Shown: in pieces, positions 1-10,205 of the stretch
Layout of the letters: every line of letters starts with the position of its first letter
Position numbering within the stretch: the stretch's first letter is position 1
Assembly (NCBI GenBank): GCA_949710005.1
Contig: OX453276.1
Coordinates: 13,341,633 to 13,405,632 of the forward strand
Reading direction: 5' to 3'
Source of the DNA: Ricordea florida
Taxonomy: Eukaryota > Cnidaria > Anthozoa > Corallimorpharia > Ricordeidae
DNA length: 64,000 nucleotides
Notes under the pieces: generated by a model
The model's input: only the letters and a program-made list of their open reading frames with translations
Database searches by the model: none
What the model was told of the DNA's origin: nothing
Position numbers and translations under genes: made by a program

Positions 1-2055
1 GCTTTGACAATCCCAGCACAAGCTTCAGAAGTTGTTTCGGTACCAGAAAAGTTGTACGATGTTGTCTGTAGAGTGGATGGATATTTATTAACGTAGTCCA
101 CTTTGGTTGTCAGTGGTACCTCTTCAGAGATGCATAATGTGGCATGTTTGCTTTGTGTAGCAAGGGTGTCAAGACGAAAGCCTGCTTGGTCATCGCGGTT
201 GATATTTAGGATATCATTTCCATCCTTGAGATGCAAAGCATCCAGGCCCCTGTAAAATGCTGCTGACCAGTGCTGATCCGGGTTGTATTTCATAGTGAAT
301 CCTTTTCTTGCTCGTCTGCATGTGACTCTTGCAAGACCCCTATAGCGTGTAGAAGACTTTGTTCGCTTGTTTCTAGCAACACAAAGTTCAACAACGGTAC
401 CATACCCAAATTTCCTTCCATATGCCATTTCCAAATGCTCTTTCATTCTGCTGAACGTTGGTTTCTTCTGCACTTTGCGATTGCCATCAAAGGTGAGGAC
501 ACCTGTCCTATGCCAACTGTCTCCCCCCACACCAGCACTCTTGACATAATTTTCTATTGTTTGGCTGATGTCTGGACACTCTTTCAGGATTTTGCTGACA
601 TTCTTGCCACTCCTTCTCTTCAAATATCTTGCTTTTGCAACTTTCTTTGCTGCCTGCCTCTTGGCATTTAAGCGAAGGTTCCTTATCTTTTGTGCGATTG
701 CTGACTGTGCCTCCTTTTGCAAAGGGTCATGGATATTTCCCCAATCAACCTCAACTTCCTCTTCCTCTGACAGGACAGCTTCATCATCTGCGTCAGAGTT
801 ATTTTCTTTAAGCCTCTGTGCAAGGAGAAATGCCTGTCGGCTTTGCTCTATTATCATTTCTTCTCTCTCTTCTAAATTAAATAGATGAAGTTGGCCACTA
901 AAATCAAGCAGCAACTGATCAATAGCTTCTTTAGAGTAATCATTCATCTTCTCCTTGATGACTTCCACAAAGCTAAACCAATTCAGTTCACAAGACTTAA
1001 GAATATCCATTAGCTGATGGGAATTCTGGTAACAAGCCGACTCAGTTATTTGTTTGCTCAGCGAGAACTGATGAGGCATGTCCCCTATAATGTCAGCATT
1101 TTGAGAAGTTGCACGTCTGACTTCTGAGACATTCAGAGCATCGACCGTTTCCCTAACAAATGTGTCTTCTGATGCATTGAAGTTAGTACTTACTGTTTCA
1201 TTTGCAAATCTATTTTCTGATGTTTTCAGTAGGTCTGTCTCACTTACAAAATTGGCACGAACCATTTCACTAGCAGACGTGTTTTCTGCAGCACTCAAAT
1301 CACATTCCTCCTCGACATCCACATTAGAATCTGTTTCACTTTCGTCTTGCTCTGAATCCTCATCACTTTCAACTTCAATTCCAATTGATTGTAAAAGTGC
1401 TTTCTCTTGAATACTAGCAATTGATGCCACAGCTTCTCTAATCTGTCTTATTTCACGCAGAGAATTCTCAACCTTGTCTTGTCTTTGCTGCAAATTCTCA
1501 AAGCCATATAATTGTCTCAATTTTGTGTGACTTAGACCAGATGATTTTGCAATGCCATAGGTTAGTCTCTTTCTTTCAGCTTCAGACTCTGAAGCTGATA
1601 GCAATTGCTTCACTAAGCTTGCAGACATCTGTACACCAGTGTACTGTGAACCAGAATCCTTTCTTTTTAAAAGGCTTCTTGTAAGTTCCAGGTTAGTCTC
1701 CTTAGAGACCAGATAAATGACATCATGTTTACTCTCATTTATTCTCGGTGACCGAATGAAACCTTTATGAAGGATACTCTTTGCAACACTTAACAAGCCA
1801 ATACATGCTTTACATGGCTGCTTATGTTCTCCATGGCATATTTTCTCTTTTGTTAGAATGTACATATCCAGTGTGAAACTGTCTAATCTAGATACATCAG
1901 TAAAATTGTCAACTTTGATGTAATCTGATAAGTTTTGAAATCTTTTCAGCCGCATAATGTCATTATCACAAGGCCCCCTCGTAGGTTCTGATGTGTCTAG
2001 AGGGGGCTTTGGAGAAAACCCTGGCCCACATTGTCTGCAGTTTGTGTATGACTAC
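1..2055 (-). CDS. Uncharacterised gene, long 3' coding segment, runs off left edge
   Basis: On the minus strand one frame stays open from about 2055 to base 1 (about 680 codons), so the gene continues beyond the window. The upstream half is acidic (many E, D and S near 1300-1380) with a Cys/His-rich patch near 1800-1850. The downstream half is basic and contains the recognisable block NRDDQAGFRLDTL followed by YPSTLQTTSYNF. I know this block only as part of an uncharacterised, repetitive protein family of cnidarians and other animals. It may be an RNase H-like transposase, but I cannot show a catalytic triad here because the rest lies outside the window. The frame joins the upstream exon only through a frameshift near 2050. 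Reading-frame support is strong; function is unknown. Confidence 0.6.
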
Positions 2056-2743
2056 AGATTTCCTTCTCCTGAACACTTGTTTCCTGAGCATAAGTCACTT
2101 TTCCACTTCCTGATTCTTCTGTTGTACTTTTTTCTTCAATCGTTTTCTGAATAAAGCTTTGAAAGAGACTTTTCTGTTTCTGCCCCCCACCTGTAGAATT
2201 CTCTTCTCTATCATCAGACTTTTTACTCTCCTTATACCATTTTGACTTCTTCTCCTTTCTTTCCAGCAATTGCAACTCTTGCTGACACTTATGTTATTCT
2301 TGCCTGAGTGTGTTCATTTCTTTTTGAAGTTTTTCACAAGTCTCCCAGTCTTTAGAATTTTGGGCTTTACTTTGATGTAACATCTTGAACTTAATCTCTT
2401 TTTTCTTCCCATCAATATCTTCCAGGAGTTTAATAACATGCTCTTTCCTAAATGATTCTGTTGTATTCTTTCTCTTTGCTGATTTTTCTACGTCTATTTC
2501 ACTAGAAAAAGTTGATCTTGACTTACCCTTCTTAAATGTAAAACTGGTATCATTCCTGACAGCTTCTTTAGCTTTTTCGTAGAGCACATCTCTCTTTATT
2601 AAGAGGGAAGGATCGTCTAAAGCCAGATTTGCTGAAGCCTCATTGATAGCAGTTTGGTAGGGTGTTAGTATTGTCGTTGTTCCCTTGCCATATATCTTGG
2701 AGGATTCAATAATATCCTGGCTTTTACTGGTTGTACTTGTCCC
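2056..2743 (-). pseudogene. Internal exon of the same minus-strand gene, broken
   Basis: The exon starts after a polypyrimidine tract and AG (2744-2745, minus strand). It encodes a lysine- and glutamate-rich, probably coiled-coil segment containing IDGKKKEIKFKMLHQSKAQ. An in-frame TAA at 2294-2296 interrupts it, with obvious continuation (QQELQLLERKEKKSKW) on the other side. Near 2050 the frame must shift by one to join the long downstream segment, and the local frame ends in TAG at 1997. With two breaks in one exon, this copy is probably not functional. The splice acceptor is inferred from sequence alone. Confidence 0.5.
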
Positions 2744-2952
2744 CTACAGTAAGAAGAGAGAATTCCTGTAAACTGCCGTTTTTACTTTAATGTACACAGT
2801 AACTTCTGTATTTCCTTTAAGCAAAATACATACAAAGAGATGCATTTACATAAATGGCTTCAAAAGAAATAAACTAACAGAAATAAAAATATCCTGCTTT
2901 GAAGTGTCTTTTTTATGGTTATAAGCCAGGTGCTAGAGAACTTTACACTAAC

Positions 2953-3059
2953 CTTTACTTTTGGGCCAATCTGGACGTTGCCATTATTGACTAAAATAGT
3001 AGTCTGAACTTGTCCACAGCTTTGTCCATAGCTGGCACCTGCTGACCTTGCTGAACCAG
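2953..3059 (-). CDS. Small internal exon (minus strand gene 1-4194)
   Basis: A 107-base exon candidate. The minus strand has acceptor TTTTGTGACAG before it and donor GTTAGT after it. It encodes a short Gly/Ser/Gln-rich stretch (SARSAGASYGQSCGQVQ) followed by NNGNVQIGPKVK. No domain is recognised. It is supported only by splice signals and by lying between exons of the same strand. Confidence 0.4.
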
Positions 3060-3353
3060 CTGTCACAAAAGACATACATTTTAGGTAAACAAGCATATCT
3101 TTTCCCCAGTGGGATTAAGATTTTGCTACAAAGTGTTGTAGTGGAAGATGAAGTGCCTAAATTCGGTTCTACTTTATATTCAATGCATTCCAAGAGCTGG
3201 AAATTGCAAGAAGTGTACTAGCATTTGGTCAGGCCAATAAAAACAACTTTAATGAACATTTATATGTAATGAACATTACATATTTTTAGAGGACATGCAC
3301 ACAAACTTAAGAATAAATTTAAATGTCACAAAATGGAAGAACACTGCACTTAC

Positions 3354-3438
3354 ATTTGGATGTAGAAGTACAAGTGGTTTTAGACACTGTTATACTAGAG
3401 GGTCTAGTGGTTGTTTCCTGGTTTGTGAATTTCTGACA
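3354..3438 (-). CDS. Small internal exon (minus strand gene 1-4194)
   Basis: An 85-base exon candidate with a strong acceptor (TTTTTCTTTGGCAG) and a consensus donor (GTAAGT). It encodes a Thr/Ser-rich peptide, including TNQETTTRPSS. No domain is recognised. It lies between the first exon and the 2953-3059 exon and is co-oriented with both. Confidence 0.4.
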
Positions 3439-3544
3439 CTGCCAAAGAAAAATAGAACTCGTTTCAAATACTGTTCTTAATATAAATAAGCAGGTGACAT
3501 TTGAAAAATAAATGGGCATTTATTAAACCCATAAATAAACTTAC

Positions 3545-4194
3545 CTCGTTCAAAACTACGCAAATCTTTGCCTTGTCTTTTACAGACCCTAAGTCCTTTA
3601 TATCTAGATATTCTTCCCACTCATTGTCATATTGTTGAAATACTATCGTTTCTCCACTGTCGATCTCAAACTCTTTTTTAACAGTGAGCGGAAATGCTTC
3701 GTCAGGGACGAAAACTTTCCGTCGCTCTCCAGGTTCTCTCGGCCTTCCAAGATGGCTGCCATGTCAAATTCCCGACCCAGGGGCAGCGCCCAAGTGTCAA
3801 AATCCCTTCCCAGGGGAAAGGTGGCTGAGTCAAATTCCCGTGGGTAGCCCGCCCCCCCCCCCCCCACCCTGGGGCTTAACATCGACAGGTGCATTAGATC
3901 CAAAGGCCACCCGGCTAAATAACTGGGATTTGTCAGAAACTCGTACTTTTGAACTTCATAGCTCAGCGACTTGAAACAATCTGCATTCACCTCGCCAGCG
4001 CTCTTTGGCTGAAGGAAATATAATGGTCGAGTCTCACAAGTATGAGCGCAGAGAGAAGTTGAATCTCCTGAGAAAAGCTGCTGAATTGACACATCACAAC
4101 TCGCTGTCGTATCCGGGGCAAATTGCAGCGTCTGTTTCCTGGAAAACACACCACTACACAGCTTTCTGATATTCTCGTACGTAGCCTTAGCCAT
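3545..4194 (-). pseudogene. Probable first exon with repeat expansion and frameshift
   Basis: An ATG at 4194 opens a minus-strand frame (MAKATYENIRKLC...) that runs through about 90 ordinary residues and then a C-rich/G-rich repeat block (3745-3870). It resumes as a charged segment (FQQYDNEWEEYLDIKDLG) ending at a consensus donor GTAAGT at 3544. The two parts are one base out of frame at an A6 run near 3680. The final segment (acidic, followed by KAKICVVLNE) resembles a PB1/ubiquitin-like end, but I do not claim this. The repeat block looks inserted or expanded inside the exon. Confidence 0.45.
3745..3870 (-). repeat. In-frame ~36-bp tandem repeat plus poly-C run
   Basis: Three to four imperfect copies of a ~36-bp unit, which on the minus strand read GREFDxA..PLGRDFDTWALPLGREFD. 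They are followed by a run of 14 C at 3850-3863. The unit looks like a minisatellite captured within the exon. A flanking direct or inverted repeat is not obvious. Confidence 0.6.
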
Positions 4195-4560
4195 ATTTGC
4201 TAGTGGAGATTCGAATAAATCAACAAAACTTCACTTACCTTGTGGAAAACTGCGAAATGCGAAAATGGCTTCTTTCCACCTCGAGGGCAACTCGAGCGGT
4301 AATTTGACTGCACGTGCAAATTCCAGGTCGCCGCGGCCAAGAAAACAATAGCACATGAGATCGAGGCTACATGTGCCACATAGCCCAAAATGGCATGGCA
4401 TCAGGATCGATACCCGCGGGTACTGGTCCACAAAACCCGCGAGAGTGATTTCGGTAAAAACAACCCGATTAGTATGCATTCTCTTTCGTCTAACGCAATA
4501 ATTACTATTATAATTTTAAATAACTAGGTTATGTGATGGCTGGGAGGACTATTACCGAAG

Positions 4561-5020
4561 AACAGAAACGAAAGAAGAGAGAGAGAAAGAGAAAGAGAAC
4601 GACAAAGGGAAAGGAGAAGAAACTCAACCGAAGAGCAGCGCGAAGCAGAAAGAGAAACGGTACGAGAAATGAGAAGGAACAGAACGGAAGAAGAACGTGA
4701 AGTAGAGACACAACGACTACGTGAAATGAGAAGGAAAAGAGCGGAAGAAGAGCGTGAAGTAGAGACACAACGGCTACGTGAAATGAGAAGAAAAAGAACG
4801 GAAGAAGAGTGTGAAGTAGAGACACAACGGCTACGTGAAATGAGAAGGAAAAGAACAGAAGAAGAGTGTGAAGTAGAGACACAACGGCTACGTGAAATGA
4901 GAAGGAAAAGAACGGAAGAAAAGAGCGAAGGAGAGCGCGAACGGCAACGGGAAGTTTGGAGAAGCAGGACAGACGAACGAGTAACTGAGTTACGGCGAGA
5001 GAGGACGATGAATATGTCAG
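4561..5020 (+). CDS. Arg/Glu-rich repeat protein, exon 1
   Basis: This exon is almost entirely Arg, Glu and Thr, with about five copies of a 57-bp unit (19 residues, of the type EMRRKRTEEECEVETQRLR), and is predicted to be a long charged helix. A plausible ATG with a different frame lies at 4536 (MAGRTITEEQ), so a one-base shift near 4562 separates start and body. The exon ends at AATATGTCAG|GTACAG (5020/5021), leaving codon phase 1, and joins in frame to the exon at 5674. Similar charged repeats precede the Rep domain in animal Helitron proteins, and a Helitron lies downstream, but linkage is not shown. Confidence 0.45.
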
Positions 5021-5054
5021 GTACAGTAGGCAGGCAGACTGTGTCTATCGGGAA

Positions 5055-5580
5055 GCCGGTCGTTTCGCATACAAGTCGATTCGCATACATCGAGGTCGTT
5101 TCGCATACATCGAGGTCGTTTCGCATACAAGGTCTTGGTCGATTCGCATACATCGAAGTCGTTTCGCCGACACGATCTTGGTGGATTCGCATACATCGAA
5201 AAAGTGCAAAATACATTGAAAAAGTTCTCATAAACACTCTAACAAGATAGCTATAGGAAAGAGAAATAAACTTAACCTCAACCCGGCGATATGCGCGTGT
5301 TGTTATTATGTATCGTGCGTTATTTCTGTTCGGCACAGCGAACGCGTTGACAGCGCGTAGACTAAGTTCAAGTTTAACTTGCCATGCACTATATCTAGAA
5401 GAATTGTGTTATGTTGTTTAAATGCTTTTCGCGGTTTGATACTAAACCCGGCCACAAAATATCAAACGACCGACATCCGATCGTGTCGGCGAAATCGACC
5501 AAGACCTTGTATACGAAACCACCTCGATGTATGCGAATCGACTTGTATGCGAAACAACTTGTATGCGAAACGACCGACAT
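5055..5580. repeat. Inverted-repeat (foldback) element in an intron
   Basis: The segment 5055-5180 contains repeated GTCGTTTCGCATACA and GATTCGCATACATCGA motifs. The reverse complement of the same arrangement occurs at 5470-5580, including the GACCAAGACCTTGTA segment. The two arms bracket about 300 bp without coding content. It sits between splice donor 5021 and acceptor 5673, so it is an intronic foldback or MITE-like element. The motif GTCGGTCGTTT recurs in the foldback at 14526-15214. Confidence 0.6.
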
Positions 5581-5673
5581 CCTGTCTATCGTGTTAGAAA
5601 TAATCTGAGCCACCAAGCAATATAAGACAGGAAAGGCTACAACTCATTTTCTTTTTTGTGTTCTATTTCACAG

Positions 5674-5760
5674 ATGAACAAAGGGAAAGAAACAGAAATA
5701 GAGCGAGGAAAAGGAGACGAAATTCATGCGAGGAGCAACATGAGGCGAGAAGATTTTCAG
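5674..5760 (+). CDS. Arg/Glu-rich repeat protein, exon 2
   Basis: The acceptor TTCTATTTCACAG (ending 5673) opens an 87-base exon that reads DEQRERNRNRARKRRRNS... in phase 1, exactly matching the phase left by the donor at 5020. It closes at TTTTCAG|GTAATT. Its Arg/Glu composition matches exon 1, which supports a real splice pair around the inverted repeat. No further exon of this gene was recognised downstream. Confidence 0.45.
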
Positions 5761-6460
5761 GTAATTGCCATTTATACGTTGCTTACACTCCAGTGGAAGT
5801 TAATCCGTCATCAAAATACAAATGAAAAGCCATTTCAACGTCTTTGAATCGACATTCATTAGATTTAAACCGGAAACGAAATGCGTCGGTCACATGACTT
5901 TATTTACACTGTATACTTCACCAAAATGGCTGCTCGGCTTTTTGGAAGGATAGGAATCATTCATAACTGTAGGAATGGACATTTAAAAACCCCAGGAAAA
6001 GTTGTGTGGCTAAAAACTAGAAGATACTACGCTAATATAATAGAGGAGAAATTCTGCATGATTTGCCGACCTAATCTGGTGAATGCAATGTTTAAGTGAT
6101 ACCTGTTGACGTTTCTCCGAATTTTTCCAGCAGTTTCCCGGAATTGACGGTACAGTATTTTTTTAGTTTATTTTGTGGATTTGCTCTCGTCTGTTTATTT
6201 ACGGTTAAGGTATTCCTGGAGGCTATTTTAGGCATTTTTGATTGATATAATTTGTAGGGATTTTCTAAGATATATTTACGCAAAGTTTGCCATATTAACA
6301 CCATTGAATAATTATTTCAAGTACCTTCTGACAAAATTGTTTTTTCTTAGGAATAATGTAAAGTATTTCTGGAATTTGACGTATATGTGGGCATGGTCGT
6401 AACCATGTCACATCACACTTTCTTAAAAATCTTGAGTAAAATTTATCCTTAGGGCATACC

Positions 6461-6750
6461 CTTGCGAAATGAATTCCCAGCTTTCTGGGAATTCCTAGGA
6501 ATTCCCAGAAATTCCCAACTATGCAAATCAGCCTTCATCAAGTAAGCTTGGAATTCTTGAGAATTTTTGGGAATGTCAAATTAGGTCTCACTCTAGGCTT
6601 GGAATTCCTAGGAATTCCTAGGAATTCTAAGTTTTACAATTTTAGAAGCTTAAGAATTGTTGAGAATTTCTGGGAATAGAGAAATTCAGGCCAACTGGGC
6701 TTGGAATTCCTGGGAATTCCTAGGAATTCTAAGTTATGCAAATTAGGAAT
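6461..6750. repeat. Palindromic GGAATTCC/TTCCTAGGAA satellite, left block
   Basis: Repeated self-complementary units built on GGAATTCCTAGGAATTCC, interspersed with short spacers (AACTATGCAAATCAGCC type). The left margin begins with ACCCTTGCGAAATG, whose reverse complement closes the right block at 9585-9602. Confidence 0.7.
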
Positions 6751-7658
6751 TTAGCTCAGGGATGTTTAAAAATCAGAAAGACTTTAAAAATTGTAGAAGA
6801 TTTCGTAGTCTTTTCTTATTTTGTCACATTTTAATTTTGTTAAGTGATTGTACTGGAAAACTTATAATACAGGACATACTGGTAATGTACACTTCTATTC
6901 TTACATTGTTACATCCAAGATCAATGTGGTTTTCGAATGAAAACTGGCCTAAATCAGGAACATGAGTCGTACTTCCATTCAGAGGCTCATCGAAGCTTGA
7001 TTCAGATCTCAATGCAGGCGATAAAGTCGCGTACAAGTCACAGGCTCAGCCGCTTTCTACAAAGTTTCCCGAAGCTTTCAAACGTTTGTGATTGAATTGC
7101 GTTGTCCTCAGGGTATCGGTATACTGGAATCATCGACATATATTTTGTATTTCCTTTTAAAAGGACCTGCAAGCATAGTGAAAAAAGAGAACCCAAAGGT
7201 TTCGCTTTGAATACCGACGAAAGTATATTCTACTCGAAGGAAAAAGCTTACCTTTGCCGTGAACTAAGCAAGTCAGATTCAATTCATTGCCAATTCGAGA
7301 CAACAAACTGAGGCAGATGGAGCATTTGTACAGCTTTTTGTTTTCCTGTACCATTTCCTCAAATAATAAACTTTCATTCTTTTCGGGGTCACCTGCAATA
7401 TCACCAAGACAATTGATCGAGCGAAATCAAGTCAAATCACGTCGCAAAATTCATATCGTGACGCACGTGACGATCAAACAATCCACAAAGAACCTTTGTC
7501 CTGTTCGCCCAGTTCTTATCATGTGATTGAGGATAGCCAATCGAGTGAGTCACAGCTCTCTGACCCTTCTCTACCGCCATTTTTTAATCCATTCATCGAT
7601 TCCCGATTCATTCTGCCGTGACTTTTGTCTTGTTCTCGTTCTATTTACATCTCTCACA

Positions 7659-7721
7659 ATGGTTTTTCTTGTTGTTCAATGGGTTGGAGAGAATAGTATC
7701 TCGGTCCTTAAGGACAATCAG
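7659..7721 (+). CDS. Possible first coding exon of an unidentified gene
   Basis: An ATG at 7659 in a good context starts a short frame, MVFLVVQWVGENSISVL. It reaches a plausible donor (AATCAG|GTAAAC) after 63 bases. A second possible donor (GTAAGT) is near 7830. No downstream exon was identified, so this is weak: one short ORF with a splice signal. Confidence 0.25.
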
Positions 7722-7914
7722 GTAAACAAGAAAAAACACCGAGGAAGGAGCGACTGTTAGCGTCACTTCCAAGACCGACAACATGCAACAAAGCCATCTA
7801 CAAAGCCGTCGTGCTGAAAGTATTTCGTAAGTAAAACTGCATTCATTCGTCTACTTACCGCATATTTTTGATAAAATGGATATTTATTTTGCTGTCGATA
7901 TAAGAACTGATCTT

Positions 7915-8190
7915 ACTTCAGAATACCCGGTAAGATTTCCTCACAGGTCCCTACTTCATTGTGCATGCTGGCAAGCCGTACAGTTTCGTTCTCAGAAATG
8001 TTTGCACGCGCACTTCCCAAAACAATTCAACTACAGCATGCATAATGAAGTAGGGACCTGTACGAAAATCTTACCGAATACCCGTCCACTTATTTATATA
8101 CTGATGAATAACAAAAGAGTCCATTGTGATATACCTCGTTCTTCAAAAGCCCCCGACACATGTAAACGAAGTGGACGGGTATTCTGAAGT
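7915..8190. mobile_element. MITE with ACTTCAGAATACCCGTCCAC termini, carrying a nested MITE
   Basis: The left end (ACTTCA at 7915, continued after the nested insertion as GAATACCCGTCCAC) and the right end (GTGGACGGGTATTCTGAAGT, ending 8190) are inverted copies. Without the insertion it would be about 120 bp. The terminal sequence is nearly that of the large unit at 42233-61995 (ACTATAGAATACCCGTCCAC), so this is probably a short non-autonomous relative. No clear target duplication was found. Confidence 0.65.
7929..8075. mobile_element. Nested 147-bp MITE with 8-bp target duplication
   Basis: Termini GGTAAGATTT...AAATCTTACC are inverted repeats extending about 40 bp on each side (AGGTCCCTACTTCATT and its complement). 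The element is flanked by exact direct repeats GAATACCC (7921-7928 and 8076-8083). An 8-bp duplication and GG/CC ends fit Merlin-type DNA transposons. The host sequence is the terminal repeat of the outer MITE. Confidence 0.8.
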
Positions 8191-8199
8191 TGCTCCGTA

Positions 8200-9040
8200 G
8201 AATACCGATCGAACCCTCAATTTCCGATTGCGATAAAACATAAGTTTATTTAAACCAAAATTGATTTTCCTTTGTTTTTAGCTCAGGAAGATATTATAAT
8301 GTCACAACAAGTTAAAAAAATTAAAGTGGCTATTTCTGAAAATTTGATTAATGGTATTGACCTTTAATTTCTGGTCAGATTATTACCTAGAAGATTTTAA
8401 TGTCATGAATTATTTTGTGATTGTAAAAACAATTGACAACTTCTAGAAAATAATGATTGTTGCAGAAATTTTCTCATTGCACTTAAACATTTAGTACATG
8501 TATTTAAGTGCATGTATTTGCAGTTATTTGTTTTATTTTGAATTGATTGTTGCTTATTTAATGTCAAGATTATAATTTGATACATTCAATTAAAAATAAT
8601 ATACTTATCATTATAGGGAAAATTGGTCAATTTATTTACAACAAAATAACTATTTATTTGTCAAGAAAGTTTATTCATATGTATATATATACATAAGGAC
8701 TACAGTCATTATACTGAATTATTTGATTCCTACTTCACAAAAAGTCATTGTCTTAGAATTAGATTGTTTGAGGTCACTGTTGTAATTTTTTAAAAACATT
8801 TAAACAATCACTGCAGTGAAATTCTTAAGTCAAGTTAAAGCGGAAGAAGTATTTTTTGTTAACATGGAGAGCTATTTTTCAGTTATTGCTGGAATAAACA
8901 TTGTTTCAGTTTTTGTACATTTGTCTTATGGATTTCTGGTTCGGAGAGCCAAATAACAACTTCTAGTATTAACTTCCTTTACATAAAGGTTTAAATGCAA
9001 ATCAGTTTTTGATTGGAATATCCCTTAATTCGGTCAGCAG
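8200..9040. other. AT-rich stretch without recognised feature
   Basis: No ORF above 60 codons with coding character. There are short A/T runs and a TATATATA stretch near 8680, and nothing else recognised. Confidence 0.6.
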
Positions 9041-9049
9041 GTCGATTTT

Positions 9050-9602
9050 TTATATCCCTATTGACCTAGCTATTCCAAGCTATTCCTAGGAATTCCTAGG
9101 AAATTCCTAGGAATTCCTAAGAAGTAATCATTCTGTTTATATTCTTTCAACTCCTAGGAATTCCTAAGAATTCCTAGGAATATTTTCCAAGCCAACTGAT
9201 GGGTGAGCAAAGTTTGGAATTCCTAGGAATAAGGGTTTAAATGCAAATCAGTTTTTGTTTGGAATATCCCTTAATTCCGTCAGCAGGTCGATTTGTTATA
9301 TCCTTATTGACCTAGCTATTCCAAGCTATTCCTAGGAATTCCTAGGAATTCCTAAGAAGTAATCATTCTGTTTATATTCTTTCAATTCCTAGGAATTCCT
9401 AAGAATTCCTAGGAATATTTTCAAAGCCAACTGATGGATGAGCAAAGTTTGGAATTCCTAGGAATTCCTAGGAATTCCATGTTCCAATTACCGTGAAATT
9501 TCACACCTTGATTCCTAGGAAATTCCTAAGAATAAATTCTTAGGAATTCTTAGGAAATTCCTAGGAATTCCTAGGAATTCTCAATTCCATTTCGCAAGGG
9601 TT
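9050..9602. repeat. Palindromic GGAATTCC/TTCCTAGGAA satellite, right block
   Basis: Two diverged tandem copies of a ~230-bp unit (starting near 9000 and 9235). Each contains the block CAGCAGGTCGATTT...ATTGACCTAGC followed by arrays of TTCCTAGGAATTCC. The right margin ATTTCGCAAGGGTTAA is the inverse of the left margin of the 6461 block. The two blocks could therefore be the ends of one ~3.1-kb element, or independent arrays. Confidence 0.7.
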
Positions 9603-10205
9603 AACCTTTGGCCAAACGATGCACATCAATATTCTCTACATTGCTTTGGCAGTGTGTCAAAATTAAGAAAAACCAGAATATTTTAAGGCGCATAATCTGA
9701 TATCTCTTGTCCGTGAATTTCGTGGAGCCACCACCATTCATATATCTGAGAAGAACTGACGTGCTGCCAAGGAAATATTCGTATATATGTTTATTTCATA
9801 TCCTCCAAGTTTCAAGTCTTTCTGCCGAAACCACACAAAGAAGTTACAACTGGTAAGGCTCTCCTCAAAATTGGTAGGCCATTTACGTCCAAGAATTATC
9901 CGCAAATTGAAGAGAAATCGATTAGGAGACCAAATACTGTGCTGTATTCGATGGCAGCCATCTTGCCTGAGTCTTTAATAATCGTTTGCAGCGGTAAAAC
10001 GCAAAATAGAGCCCCATATTTGGCCTTTTACGCCCTTCGCGTGCCCCTATTTTTCCCGCGAAACCAATCAGATGCAGGGATAGTAAACATTGACACCTCA
10101 CCATAGCAACAGCACCTCGAATTTCAGTGTTGACAGCCCAAAACCCCATGTAGTGACGAAAAGTATTGTGCAAAGGAGGAGAACGTATATTACGAAGATT
10201 CCGCA

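Noticed and set aside
4524-5336. 270-codon minus-strand Ser/Leu-rich repeat ORF
   Set aside because: Antisense of the Arg/Glu repeat exon and of the intronic foldback; the plus strand has matching splice phases.
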